A stretch of DNA of 64,000 bases from Loktanella salsilacus (GTDB lineage Bacteria > Pseudomonadota > Alphaproteobacteria > Rhodobacterales > Rhodobacteraceae), in contig NZ_FOTF01000010.1 of NCBI RefSeq assembly GCF_900114485.1, positions 92,136 to 156,135 of the forward strand. The letters run 5' to 3'. Below are positions 1-8,634 of the stretch, piece after piece. The notes under the pieces were generated by a model. It was not told where the DNA came from. It searched no databases and was given only the letters and a program-made list of their open reading frames with translations. Every line of letters starts with the position of its first letter. The stretch's first letter is position 1. The position numbers and the translations under genes are program-made.

Positions 1-206
1 TCAACTCTGGCGATCTAATTGCTATTGCAGAAGTCGTTCGGGACCTGCATCGTGCAGATGACCAGCGCGAACAAAGCTACTCTGAGCGTCAGCTGTATGA
101 GGCCGCTTTGGAGCGTCTGACACGCGAGATTGCTGCCGTGGCCGGCAACGACGAGAAGGCCGCAGCAGAAGAGATCGGTTCGGTTCTGGTGGGTCGCGCG
201 GCGTAA
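1..206 (+). CDS. carD: CarD family transcriptional regulator, C-terminal end (partial)
   Basis: The frame is open from the window edge to the TAA at 204-206 and encodes the last 67 or so residues of a helical protein. The stretch reading AEVVRDLHRADDQ followed by SYSERQLYEAALERL is typical of the C-terminal helical domain of alphaproteobacterial CarD/CdnL proteins. These bind the RNA polymerase beta subunit and stabilise promoter complexes, especially at rRNA promoters. The N-terminal polymerase-interacting domain lies outside the window. A strong intrinsic terminator follows. Confidence 0.85.
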   Translation, partial: NSGDLIAIAEVVRDLHRADDQREQSYSERQLYEAALERLTREIAAVAGNDEKAAAEEIGSVLVGRAA

Positions 207-229
207 GCCCGATCTATCAGGGAGGAGGG

Positions 230-262
230 AAGGCCGCACTTGGGAGGGTGCGGCCTTTCTTC
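230..262 (+). terminator. Intrinsic terminator after carD
   Basis: The arms AAGGCCGCAC and GTGCGGCCTT form a 10-bp GC-rich stem with a short loop, followed by TCTTCGTG. It lies 24 bases after the carD stop. Confidence 0.8.
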
Positions 263-322
263 GTGTTGGGGCTTATTTTTTTAATGAAACGAGGCGCTTA
301 GGCGAAATGCCCGCGCCTGACC

Positions 323-354
323 GCTGCCGATTTTCCGTCCGAAAAATCGGCAGC
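323..354 (-). terminator. Hairpin after purD
   Basis: GCTGCCGATTTT and its complement are separated by 7 bases and lie just past the purD stop on the minus strand. The stem is 11-12 bp and perfect, with an A/T-rich top. No U tract follows it, so it is a likely mRNA end or stabilising hairpin rather than a certain terminator. Confidence 0.5.
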
Positions 355-359
355 TAGCC

Positions 360-1628
360 TTAGCTAAGTGCGCGCCAGCCGATGTCACGGCGGCAGAACC
401 CTTCGGGCCAATCAATCGCATCGACCATGGCATAGGCCCGCGCGTGGGCCTGCTCCAGCGTGTCGCCGCGCGCGGTGATTCCCAGCACGCGCCCACCGTT
501 CGCGATGATCTGACCTTCGTTCGATTCGGCCGTGCCCGCGTGAAAGGTCATGTGAAAGCTGTCCTCTGGCAGATCGCCAAGGCCGTGGATCGCGGTGCCC
601 TTTTCATAGGTGCCCGGATAGCCGTTGGCGGCCATCACGACCGTCAGCGCATGATCGTCTGCCCAATGCACCTGCTCGCCGTCCAGCCGCCCTTCGGCGC
701 AGGCTTGCAGCAGATCCAAGACCTGACCGCCAAGGCGCATCATCAGCCCCTGACATTCCGGATCGCCAAAGCGGACGTTGTATTCCACCAGACGCGGCTG
801 GCCGTCCTTGATCATCAGCCCGACAAACAGAACGCCGGTAAACGGCGTGCCGCGCGCGGCCATTGCAGCCATCGTCGGGCGCACGATCTGGTCCAGCGCC
901 TTTTGCGTCACGGCGTCCGTCATCACCGGGGCAGGGGTGTAGGCCCCCATGCCGCCCGTGTTCGGGCCGGTGTCGCCGTCATAGGCGCGTTTGTGGTCCT
1001 GCGCTGTGCCGATCGGCAGCACGGTCTTGCCGTCGCACAGCACAAAGAAAGACGCCTCTTCGCCGTCCATGAACTCTTCGACCACAACCTCGGCCCCGGC
1101 GTCGCCGAATTGGCCGCCCATCATGTCGTCGATGGCGGCCAGCGCCTCTTCCATTGTCATGGCGACGACGACGCCTTTGCCTGCGGCAAGGCCGTCAGCC
1201 TTAATCACGATGGGCGCGCCTTGGGTCTGCACGTAGTCCCGCGCGTCATCGCGGTGGGTAAAGTGGCCATAAGCGGCTGTCGGTGCGTCGCAGGCATCGC
1301 AGATCGCTTTTGTGAAAGATTTCGACGATTCTAGGGCCGCTGCGGCAGCAGAAGGTCCGAAAACTGAAAACCCTGCGGCGCGGCATGTGTCGGCAACACC
1401 GGCAGCAAGGGGGGCCTCTGGCCCGACGATGATGAAATCAATCGCATTCTGCGCGGCGAAATCGACCACCGCTGCCCCGTCCAGAATGTCCAGCGCGGCG
1501 CATTCGGCAACCTGCGCGATGCCCGCATTGCCGGGCGCGACGATCAGGCGATCGCACTTTGGGTTCTGCTTGATGGCCCAGGCCAGCGCATGTTCGCGTC
1601 CGCCGTTGCCCAGGATCAGGATGTTCAT
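360..1628 (-). CDS. purD: Phosphoribosylamine-glycine ligase
   Basis: The 422-residue product is a full-length ATP-grasp enzyme that joins glycine to 5-phosphoribosylamine to give GAR, the second step of de novo purine synthesis in the cytoplasm. It begins MNILILGNGGREHALAW, the family N-terminus. It carries the ATP-grasp elements IKADGLAAGKGVVVA and the late block LFVGLMIKDG followed by EYNVRFGDPECQ, which holds the Mg/ATP ligands. The start ATG at 1628 leaves 72 bases to the divergent xseA. Nothing is missing. Confidence 0.97.
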   Translation of the reverse strand: MNILILGNGGREHALAWAIKQNPKCDRLIVAPGNAGIAQVAECAALDILDGAAVVDFAAQNAIDFIIVGPEAPLAAGVADTCRAAGFSVFGPSAAAAALESSKSFTKAICDACDAPTAAYGHFTHRDDARDYVQTQGAPIVIKADGLAAGKGVVVAMTMEEALAAIDDMMGGQFGDAGAEVVVEEFMDGEEASFFVLCDGKTVLPIGTAQDHKRAYDGDTGPNTGGMGAYTPAPVMTDAVTQKALDQIVRPTMAAMAARGTPFTGVLFVGLMIKDGQPRLVEYNVRFGDPECQGLMMRLGGQVLDLLQACAEGRLDGEQVHWADDHALTVVMAANGYPGTYEKGTAIHGLGDLPEDSFHMTFHAGTAESNEGQIIANGGRVLGITARGDTLEQAHARAYAMVDAIDWPEGFCRRDIGWRALS

Positions 1629-1700
1629 GGGGGTCTCTCCGCTTGGCCTTGGTTGGGATGCGTTCTAAGGTCAGCGCCGACACACCACAAGGGCGCACCG

Positions 1701-3158
1701 ATGGACCTTTTTGAACACGCCACCCCCGCCAGCAATGCACCCGAATTTACGGTCAGTGAAATTTCTGGCGCCGTGAAGACGATGATCGAGGGTGAATTTG
1801 GCCATGTCCGCATCCGCGGCGAGGTCGGGCGCGTGTCGCGGCCCCGGTCGGGGCATATGTATCTGGACCTAAAGGACGACCGTTCGGTTATTTCTGGCAT
1901 CATCTGGAAAGGCCGCGCTGATGCGCTGCCGCAACTGCCAGAAGAAGGCATGGAAGTCGTCGCCACCGGCAAGCTGACGACCTTCCCCGGTCAGTCTAAG
2001 TATCAGATAATCATCGAAGATATCGCCCCCGCCGGGGCCGGTGCCCTGATGGCGATGCTGGAAAAGCGCAAAGCGTTGCTGCAGGCCGAGGGGTTGTTCG
2101 AAGCCACGCACAAGCAGCCACTGCCGTTCCTGCCGGACATCATCGGCGTCGTCACATCCCCCTCTGGCGCGGTGATCCGCGATATTTTGCACCGTCTGCG
2201 GGATCGTTTTCCGCGCAAGGTCTTGGTGTGGCCCGTGGCCGTGCAAGGCGCGAAATGCGCGGCAGAGGTCGCGGCGGCGATTCGCGGATTTAACGCGCTA
2301 ACCCCCGGCGGGGCCTTGCCGCGCCCTGATTTGTTGATCGTCGCGCGCGGCGGTGGCTCGCTCGAGGATCTTTGGGGCTTTAACGAAGAAATCGTCGCCC
2401 GCGCCGCATTCGACAGCAACATCCCGCTGATTTCTGCCGTGGGGCACGAAACGGACACGACGCTGATCGATTTCGTGTCGGACCGCCGCGCGCCGACCCC
2501 AACGGCAGCGGCCGAAATGGCTGTGCCGGTGCGGATGGATCTGTTCGCGGCGCTGGACAACCAAGGCGCGCGCATCAGCCGGGCCGTGACCCAAGGTCTG
2601 GGCCTGCGCCAGCAGCGAGTACGCGATTTGGCCCGCGCCTTGCCGCAGTCCGACGCCTTGTTGCAGGGGCCGCGCCAGCGGCTGGATTATCTGGGTGAAC
2701 GCCTGCCTGCAGCCTTGAATGCGGCGGCGGCGAAAAAGCGGGTGCAGCTGGCGAATGCTGCCCTGCGCCCTGCGGTCTTGCAGCGCGGCATCGCAGAGCA
2801 GCGGCGCAGGCTTGATACCCTTGGCGCGCGGCTGGACCCGGCCTTGCAGCGCCGCGTGGCGGACGCCGGGGCGAAACTGGCTGGGCAACGGCTGATCCCG
2901 CCTGACCTAACCCGCAAGCGCGAGCGGCTGGACGATTGGCTGCAACGCCTGTCTGACCGCGCCGCCCGCCAGCAAGATCAGCGCCGCGCCCGTCTGGCGC
3001 AGCTTGACCGCGTCCGTGAAACGCTGGGGTATAAGGAAACGCTCAAGCGTGGCTATGCCGTGGTGCGCGCGGTTGGTGCGGTCGTGACGACGGCGCAGGG
3101 TGTCAAAGATGCGGCGCAGGTCGAGATTGAATTCGCCGATGGCCGCGTGACGGTCTAG
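1701..3158 (+). CDS. xseA: Exodeoxyribonuclease VII large subunit
   Basis: The 485-residue product is the catalytic large subunit of exonuclease VII, which degrades single-stranded DNA to oligonucleotides together with XseB (not in this window). The N-terminal OB-fold reads VSEISGAVKTMIEG...RIRGEV. The catalytic domain follows with VVTSPSGAVIRDI, VARGGGSLEDLWGFNEE and SAVGHETDTTLIDFV, all family signatures. A long Arg/Ala-rich coiled-coil region comes next, and the usual C-terminal GYAVVR segment closes the protein. The frame is open upstream, but the ATG at 1701 gives the conserved N-terminus. The stop overlaps the convergent downstream gene by 4 bases. Confidence 0.96.
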   Translation: MDLFEHATPASNAPEFTVSEISGAVKTMIEGEFGHVRIRGEVGRVSRPRSGHMYLDLKDDRSVISGIIWKGRADALPQLPEEGMEVVATGKLTTFPGQSKYQIIIEDIAPAGAGALMAMLEKRKALLQAEGLFEATHKQPLPFLPDIIGVVTSPSGAVIRDILHRLRDRFPRKVLVWPVAVQGAKCAAEVAAAIRGFNALTPGGALPRPDLLIVARGGGSLEDLWGFNEEIVARAAFDSNIPLISAVGHETDTTLIDFVSDRRAPTPTAAAEMAVPVRMDLFAALDNQGARISRAVTQGLGLRQQRVRDLARALPQSDALLQGPRQRLDYLGERLPAALNAAAAKKRVQLANAALRPAVLQRGIAEQRRRLDTLGARLDPALQRRVADAGAKLAGQRLIPPDLTRKRERLDDWLQRLSDRAARQQDQRRARLAQLDRVRETLGYKETLKRGYAVVRAVGAVVTTAQGVKDAAQVEIEFADGRVTV

Positions 3159-3538
3159 GACAGCAGCTCTGGCCCCGGGCAGACCAGCGGGATAGGGGCC
3201 TCTGTCGCCTCGAACAGCACGGTGCCGGTGGTGGATTGCGCCCGCAGGCCCCGTTCAGTGCGGGTCACGGTCCAGCATTTCGGGGCCGGATCAGTGCCGT
3301 AGGTAAAGCAGATCAGCTCGCCCCGGCTGAACCAGCGGCCCGTCTGGCACAGGCCCGGCGCGGCGGACCATGTCACGCTGCGGTCCGCGCCATAAGCCTC
3401 TACCCCAAAGGGTGTGCCGTCGGGCTGGGCAAAGGTCAGGGTTTTGCCGCTGACATAGGCGTCAAAGCCGTCCCCATCCAGCACCTGAGCCGCTGCAGGC
3501 GTGGCGAAGCATATCGCCAATGCCAGCGCTCGAATCAT
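3155..3538 (-). CDS. Small secreted/periplasmic protein of unknown function
   Basis: The product has 127 residues. The ATG at 3538 gives a clear signal peptide (MIRALALAICFATPAAAQ) with an Ala-x-Ala cleavage site. The mature part has four Cys residues (in GLCQTG, LICF, KCWT and LVCPG), so one or two disulfides in the periplasm are possible. It overlaps the end of the AlkB-like gene upstream by 4 bases and is probably co-transcribed with it. The function is not recognised. The longer in-frame extension to 3739 lies inside the upstream gene and lacks a signal peptide at its start, so it is less likely. Confidence 0.75.
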   Translation of the reverse strand: MIRALALAICFATPAAAQVLDGDGFDAYVSGKTLTFAQPDGTPFGVEAYGADRSVTWSAAPGLCQTGRWFSRGELICFTYGTDPAPKCWTVTRTERGLRAQSTTGTVLFEATEAPIPLVCPGPELLS

Positions 3539-4554
3539 GCCTGCGTCCAGCGCCGCACGCGGCGGTCCATGACGCGCCGCCACAGCGGTGGGATCAGCGC
3601 CAGCGATGCCATTGCGGGCAGGGACCTTGGCAGGGTGGGGCTTGCCGTGTCGATATTCAGCGCCGGAAACGGGCGCGCGGGATGCGCATGGTGATCGGCA
3701 TGGCGCGGCGCGTTCAGCATCAGCGCGGCGGAAAACCAATGCGGTGCGTTCCAGCTATGGCGGGCACCGACCGGCTCTAGCTTGCCGTCGGGGCCAGTTT
3801 TGCGCATTAAACCATAATGTTGCACATAATCAGACAGCAGCAGTTGCACCTGCGCATAGGCGACCAGCGCCAGATATCCGGCGAACCCGCGCGCGCCGCC
3901 AAGGGCAATGGCCGCGATCAGCATCGCCGCGCCGCCGCCCAGATAGACAACATAAGGATGATGCCACGTGCTGCGGCCGACACGGTCCAGCCGCGCCGTT
4001 TCGGCCTGCATCCCTGCGCGAAAGGCCCCGATCCAAGCGCGGGGGGCATAGGCCCAAAACCCTTCGCCAAGGCGCGCGGTCGCGGGGTCATCAGGCGTGG
4101 CGACAAGGCGGTGATGGATCAGCACATGCGCCGAGGTGTGGTGCCCGTAAAGCATTGAGATATAGACCCATTGCCCCAGCCGGTGCAGTCCGCGCCCGCC
4201 CTTGTGAATCAGCTCGTGCGCGTTCGAATTGCTCACCTGTCCGAAATAAAGCCCCGCCGCTGCAACCAGCCCGATCGTACTGGGCAGCCCAAGGGGACGC
4301 TGCCCGATGGTCCAGACGATCAACGCCAGCAGTGCCAGATGGCCAATGCCAAGCACGACGCATAGTGCGTCAGCGGCGGGAAATTCAGCAGCGGGATCAG
4401 CGGCTCGCGGCTGCGCGGTGACAACAAGCTGGTCCAGTAGATAGGTAAAAACCGTCATGTAAAGCAGCGCCGCCAGCACCCAGACCCCGCCCTGCAAGGC
4501 AGCGAGCGCCAGCAGGGGCAGCGGTAAAAGCGTGGCGAAGGCGAACAGGAACAT
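3535..4554 (-). CDS. AlkB-like membrane di-iron alkane/fatty-acid hydroxylase
   Basis: The product has 339 residues with several hydrophobic spans before and between the histidine boxes. The boxes are HELIHK (about 113-118), AHVLIHH followed by TPDDPA (about 143-158), DYVQHYGL (about 242-249), HSWN (about 266-269) and RHADHHA (about 284-290). All nine histidines expected of the AlkB di-iron centre are present. Box two departs from the usual EHxxGHH: Glu is replaced by Ala and Gly by Ile. AlkB enzymes hydroxylate terminal methyl groups with electrons from rubredoxin, and no rubredoxin gene is nearby. The start at 4554 begins right before the first membrane span; an in-frame ATG at 4650 is a less likely alternative. 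Its real substrate is unknown. Confidence 0.85.
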   Translation of the reverse strand: MFLFAFATLLPLPLLALAALQGGVWVLAALLYMTVFTYLLDQLVVTAQPRAADPAAEFPAADALCVVLGIGHLALLALIVWTIGQRPLGLPSTIGLVAAAGLYFGQVSNSNAHELIHKGGRGLHRLGQWVYISMLYGHHTSAHVLIHHRLVATPDDPATARLGEGFWAYAPRAWIGAFRAGMQAETARLDRVGRSTWHHPYVVYLGGGAAMLIAAIALGGARGFAGYLALVAYAQVQLLLSDYVQHYGLMRKTGPDGKLEPVGARHSWNAPHWFSAALMLNAPRHADHHAHPARPFPALNIDTASPTLPRSLPAMASLALIPPLWRRVMDRRVRRWTQA

Positions 4555-4736
4555 GGGGAATCGGCAGGTCAGAGTTGGATTCGCCTTTGCTATACCATCA
4601 TCCGCACGGCGTTTGGCGGCAAATGGCGCAGGCATGATCATTGGTCGCACCGCAGGTGTGGCGCAAGGTGTCGCTTTTCCATCGCCCCGCGCGCGCCACC
4701 CCCTTATGCTGACCGAACAAAAGGCGAGGGGCAGTC

Positions 4737-6422
4737 ATGGCGCTGGATCAAAAGGACGGGGTCTGGAAATCGGGCCGTGGTAAGGGACGGCGCACGCCAA
4801 AGGGGCGGCAGCTGGTTGACGCGGCATGGGCCGAGGTGCGCGCGCTGATCGGCGACGGGCCGCACCCACGCGATATGCTGATCGAATATCTGCACCTTGT
4901 GCAGGATCGCTATGGCCACTTGTCCGCCGCCCACATGCGCGCCTTGGCCGAGGAAATGCGCCTGTCGCAGGCCGAAGTTTACGAAGTCGCAACCTTCTAC
5001 GCCCACTTTGACGTGGTCAAAGAAGAGGAAACACCGCCCCCCGCCCTGACCATTCGCGTCTGCGATTCGCTGTCTTGCGAACTTGCCGGTGCGCAGGCGC
5101 TGAAACAGGCGCTGACAGATGGGCTCGACCCCGCGCAGGTCCGCGTGCTGCGCGCACCTTGCATGGGCCGCTGCGATACTGCGCCGGCCGTGCATCTGGG
5201 GCACTACTCGATCGATCACGCCACGCTGGATAAGGTGAAAACCGCCATCGCTGCGGGCCACATTCATGCAGATATGCCCGAATACCAAGGCTTTGATGCC
5301 TACCGCGCCGATGGCGGCTATATCAAACTGGCAGAGCTGCGCGATCACGGCGATTGGGACGCGGTGCAGGACAGCATCGCATCATCCGGCCTGCGCGGTC
5401 TTGGCGGCGCAGGTTTCCCATCAGGCAAAAAGTGGAGCTTTGTGCGATCCGAAGAGGCCCCCCGCCTGATGGCCGTCAACGGGGACGAGGGCGAACCGGG
5501 CACGTTTAAAGACCGCAAATACCTCGAAGACGCGCCGCATGTGTTTCTAGAAGGGATGCTGATCGCCGCCGCCGCCGTCGATGCGGCGCGGATCTATATC
5601 TATATGCGCGACGAATACCCCGCCGCGATCCAGATCTTGCGCCAGGAAATTGCCGCGCTGGAAGCCGCCGGCATCATCGCTGCAGGCTACGTCGTGCTGC
5701 GGCGCGGCGCGGGCGCCTATATCTGCGGCGAAGAGTCCGCGATGATCGAAAGCATTGAGGGCAAGCGCGGCATCCCGCGCCACCGCCCGCCTTATGTCGC
5801 GCAAACCGGTGTCTTTGGCCGCCCGACGCTGGTGCATAACGTGGAAACGCTGGTCTGGGTCGCGCGCATCTGCCGCGAGGGGCCGCAGATTCTGTCGGAT
5901 GTGGTGAAAAATGGACGCAAGGGTCTGCGCAACTATTCGGTCTCTGGCCGGGTGGCACAGCCGGGCGTTTATCTGCTGCCGGCCGGATCAACGATTTTGG
6001 ATGTGATTGATGCGGCGGGCGGCATGGCCCCCGGCCACACCTTCAAGGCCTACCAGCCGGGCGGGCCGTCCTCTGGCCTGCTGCCCGCCAGCATCAATGA
6101 CGTGCCGCTCGATTTCGACACACTCGCCGACTACGGCACCTTCATCGGCTCTGCCGCGGTGGTTGTGCTGGGACATACGGACAGCGCGCGCGGCGCAGCG
6201 CTGAATATGCTGGACTTTTTCGCCAGCGAATCCTGCGGTCAGTGCACCCCGTGCCGGGTGGGCTGCGAAAAGGCGGTCGGCCTGATGGCCGCGCCTAAAT
6301 GGGACGCCGATCTGCTGACCGACCTGTGCCAAGTCATGACGGACGCCAGTATCTGCGGCCTTGGCCAAGCTGCGCCGAACCCGATAAAATCGGTGCTAAA
6401 TCACTTTAAGGACGAGGTGTAA
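4737..6422 (+). CDS. NAD-dependent formate dehydrogenase beta subunit (fused NuoE-NuoF type), orphan
   Basis: The product has 561 residues. Residues about 25-170 are a NuoE-like [2Fe-2S] thioredoxin fold with Cys109, Cys114, Cys142 and Cys146. The rest is NuoF-like: the FMN/NADH-binding GLGGAGFPSGKKW and GDEGEPGTFKDR, then ICGEESAMIESIEG, an SLBB segment, and a [4Fe-4S] motif SCGQCTPCRVGC with a late Cys near 540. This fused layout is that of the beta subunit of soluble Mo/W formate dehydrogenases (FDH1B type), which pass electrons from the alpha subunit to NAD. The alpha subunit gene normally follows, but here a convergent transglycosylase gene ends 9 bases away. A role with an alpha subunit encoded elsewhere is inferred. 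Confidence 0.87.
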   Translation: MALDQKDGVWKSGRGKGRRTPKGRQLVDAAWAEVRALIGDGPHPRDMLIEYLHLVQDRYGHLSAAHMRALAEEMRLSQAEVYEVATFYAHFDVVKEEETPPPALTIRVCDSLSCELAGAQALKQALTDGLDPAQVRVLRAPCMGRCDTAPAVHLGHYSIDHATLDKVKTAIAAGHIHADMPEYQGFDAYRADGGYIKLAELRDHGDWDAVQDSIASSGLRGLGGAGFPSGKKWSFVRSEEAPRLMAVNGDEGEPGTFKDRKYLEDAPHVFLEGMLIAAAAVDAARIYIYMRDEYPAAIQILRQEIAALEAAGIIAAGYVVLRRGAGAYICGEESAMIESIEGKRGIPRHRPPYVAQTGVFGRPTLVHNVETLVWVARICREGPQILSDVVKNGRKGLRNYSVSGRVAQPGVYLLPAGSTILDVIDAAGGMAPGHTFKAYQPGGPSSGLLPASINDVPLDFDTLADYGTFIGSAAVVVLGHTDSARGAALNMLDFFASESCGQCTPCRVGCEKAVGLMAAPKWDADLLTDLCQVMTDASICGLGQAAPNPIKSVLNHFKDEV

Positions 6423-6431
6423 GGCGCTGAC

Positions 6432-7313
6432 TTAGTTGCGATAAACGGCGCAGGTGCAGCCCTGACGCCGGATGTCGTTACACAGCTTGTTCGCCTCGCG
6501 AGAGGACTGCGCACCAACGCGGGCCATGTAATAGCCTTGCCGCCCCGACACCCGATTGCGGGTGAAAATCAGATCGACGGGCTTGCCCGACAGCGTCCCG
6601 CGGCACGCCTGCGCCCGCCGATCAAAGGCAGCGCGGGCTTGGCTTTCCGATTTACCAAAGGCCAACTGCACACCCCACGGCGCATACGAAGGCGCGGGTG
6701 GTTTGAACTGCGTATAGGTCCGGTTGCGCGCCATATCGTGACAGGCGGCGCGAAACGGCATGTCACCCTGCAAGCGGAAATCAGGTACCTCTGGCGGGGC
6801 GTCGCGCCAAGTTTCTGCCGTCAGCCCGGTGATGATCTGGACGTAATCGACGGTTTCCCGGGCCAATCCACCGCTTTTTGCAATCAACCCCGTGGCGCGG
6901 GACTCTCCACCATTATAGGCGACAGCCGCCAGCCCCGGATTGCCAAAGCGGTCGATCAGATCGCCTAGATACTGCGCTGAAAATTCAAGCGCTTCGGCCG
7001 GGTTATAAGGGTCGCGCAGACCCCGCATTTCAGCGGTGCTGTCGATAAACTGGGCAATGCCGCGCGCCCGCGCAGGCGATAACGCGTTGGGATCAAAGCG
7101 GCTTTCCTGCCAGATCAGCCGCGCGAAAAACGCGGGGTCCATGGCGTTTTCCTGCGCAAAGGCGTCGATGGCCTGACAGGTGTCGGCCACGAAATGCGCG
7201 GGGCGAATGCACTGCACTGCGCCAAACTGCCCGGTGCTACACAGCGTGCCGCCTTCGGCGCGGGCAAGGCCCGGCAAGAACAGCAAAAGGACAAGGCTTA
7301 TCAGGCGCAACAT
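6432..7313 (-). CDS. Secreted lytic transglycosylase with C-terminal SPOR-like domain
   Basis: The product has 293 residues. A signal peptide (MLRLISLVLLLFLPGLARA) leads into an SLT-type lysozyme fold. The catalytic Glu is in IWQESRFDPNALS, followed by ARGIAQF and the AVAYNGG motif. The enzyme cleaves the glycan strand of peptidoglycan in the periplasm and leaves 1,6-anhydro ends. The last 40 or so residues (GYYMARVGAQSSREANKLC) resemble a SPOR fold, which would bind denuded glycan at the division site. It is convergent with the formate dehydrogenase gene and divergent from ftsY. Confidence 0.9.
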   Translation of the reverse strand: MLRLISLVLLLFLPGLARAEGGTLCSTGQFGAVQCIRPAHFVADTCQAIDAFAQENAMDPAFFARLIWQESRFDPNALSPARARGIAQFIDSTAEMRGLRDPYNPAEALEFSAQYLGDLIDRFGNPGLAAVAYNGGESRATGLIAKSGGLARETVDYVQIITGLTAETWRDAPPEVPDFRLQGDMPFRAACHDMARNRTYTQFKPPAPSYAPWGVQLAFGKSESQARAAFDRRAQACRGTLSGKPVDLIFTRNRVSGRQGYYMARVGAQSSREANKLCNDIRRQGCTCAVYRN

Positions 7314-7427
7314 GGCACCAGCTTAGACGCGGGCAGTGCCGTGCCGTCAACTGGCAGGGCGCGCACTCTTTCCTTTGCCCCGGCTTGGCACTAGCTAAAG
7401 CCAACACTTATCCGCGAGGCAGCGCTC

Positions 7428-8561
7428 ATGGCATTTTTCAAGAAGCTGAAGGACCGCATGTTCCGGTCGTCGGACAAGCTGGACGAAGGCTTGGACGCGA
7501 TTGTCAGTGCAGGGGGCACCGGACCTGAACCGACTGCGCCCCAACCTGTCGCCCCTGAACCTGTCGCCCCCCAACCGGTCGCGCCCGAACCTGCCGCGCC
7601 GCCGCCTGTTCCGCAACCGCCCGCGCCGACCCCAACCCCAACCCCAGAACCTGCACCCACGCCGCCCGCCGCCAAACCCGCAGGCATCCTTGGCCGCATG
7701 TTCGGCACCGAGCAAAAAGAGGTTGTGCGCCGCACACTTGACGACGCCATGGTCGAACAGCTCGAAGAGTTGCTGATCGCCGCCGATATGGGCGTGGATA
7801 CTGCCCTGCGCGTGACCGCTAATATGGCCGAAGGCCGCATGGGTCGCCGCCTGTCCGTGGACGAAATTAAACAACTGCTGGCCGACGAAGTCACCCGCAT
7901 CATGGAACCCGTCGCCCGGCCCATGCCGCTTTATAACCAAAAACCGCAGGTCGTGCTGGTCGTGGGCGTGAACGGCTCTGGCAAGACCACGACCATCGGC
8001 AAGCTGGCCAGTCAGTTTAAGGCAGCGGGCAAATCCGTTGTCATCGCTGCTGGTGACACCTTTCGCGCGGCGGCTGTTGAACAGTTGCAGGTCTGGGGCG
8101 ACCGCGCTGGCGTGCCCGTTCTGACTGCACCCGAAGGGTCTGACCCTGCCTCGCTCGCCTTTGACGCCATGACCAAGGCGCAGGCGGACGGAGCTGATCT
8201 GCTGATGATCGACACCGCTGGCCGCTTGCAAAACCGCGCCGATCTGATGGAGGAGCTGTCCAAAATCGTTCGCGTGATCCGCAAGAAAGACCCTGACGCG
8301 CCGCACAACACTTTGCTGGTGCTTGATGCCACGACGGGTCAAAATGCCCTGCAACAGGTCAAAGTGTTTCAGGAACTCGCCGACGTCTCTGGCCTTGTGA
8401 TGACCAAACTGGACGGCACCGCCAAAGGCGGCGTGCTGGTCGCGCTGGCGGACAAGTTCGGCCTGCCGATCCACGCCATCGGCGTCGGAGAGCAGATCGA
8501 CGACCTTGCCCCCTTCGATCCCGAGGATTTCGCCCGCGCTTTGGTCGGGCTCGACGCATGA
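7428..8561 (+). CDS. ftsY: Signal recognition particle receptor
   Basis: The product has 377 residues and is the SRP receptor GTPase that delivers ribosome-nascent chain complexes to the SecYEG translocon at the inner membrane. An N-terminal A domain is rich in Pro/Ala/Glu (about residues 30-85, imperfect repeats of [10 protein letters not shown]). The N domain follows, then the G domain with the P-loop [34 protein letters not shown] and [10 protein letters not shown]. The start fits the conserved [13 protein letters not shown] repeat unit begins directly after the stop. Confidence 0.97.
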   Translation: MAFFKKLKDRMFRSSDKLDEGLDAIVSAGGTGPEPTAPQPVAPEPVAPQPVAPEPAAPPPVPQPPAPTPTPTPEPAPTPPAAKPAGILGRMFGTEQKEVVRRTLDDAMVEQLEELLIAADMGVDTALRVTANMAEGRMGRRLSVDEIKQLLADEVTRIMEPVARPMPLYNQKPQVVLVVGVNGSGKTTTIGKLASQFKAAGKSVVIAAGDTFRAAAVEQLQVWGDRAGVPVLTAPEGSDPASLAFDAMTKAQADGADLLMIDTAGRLQNRADLMEELSKIVRVIRKKDPDAPHNTLLVLDATTGQNALQQVKVFQELADVSGLVMTKLDGTAKGGVLVALADKFGLPIHAIGVGEQIDDLAPFDPEDFARALVGLDA

Positions 8562-8564
8562 TCC

Positions 8565-8620
8565 CTTCATCTGGCCCGGAAAACTCCGGGGGGCGGCGAC
8601 AGCCGGGGGGCTGGCCCCCC
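8565..8620 (-). repeat. Intergenic repeat copy A (reverse orientation) with adjoining GC hairpin
   Basis: Read on the minus strand, 8590-8565 gives CCCGGAGTTTTCCGGGCC followed by AGATGAAG. This matches the repeat family also seen at 29256, 32937, 41472 and 52560. Next to it, GGGGGG-CTGG-CCCCCC (8605-8620) forms a 6-bp stem. The unit fills the gap between ftsY and the EamA gene. Confidence 0.55.
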
Positions 8621-8634
8621 TGCGCGGTGCGGTA

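Noticed and set aside
444..1334. 296-residue plus-strand ORF opposite purD
   Set aside because: It is a shadow of purD; composition is His/Arg-rich and lacks motifs.
7520..7690. Repeated GCCCCTGAACC-like units suggesting a tandem DNA repeat or CRISPR-like array
   Set aside because: They encode the Pro/Ala linker of FtsY in frame and have no unique spacers. No CRISPR array was seen anywhere in the window.
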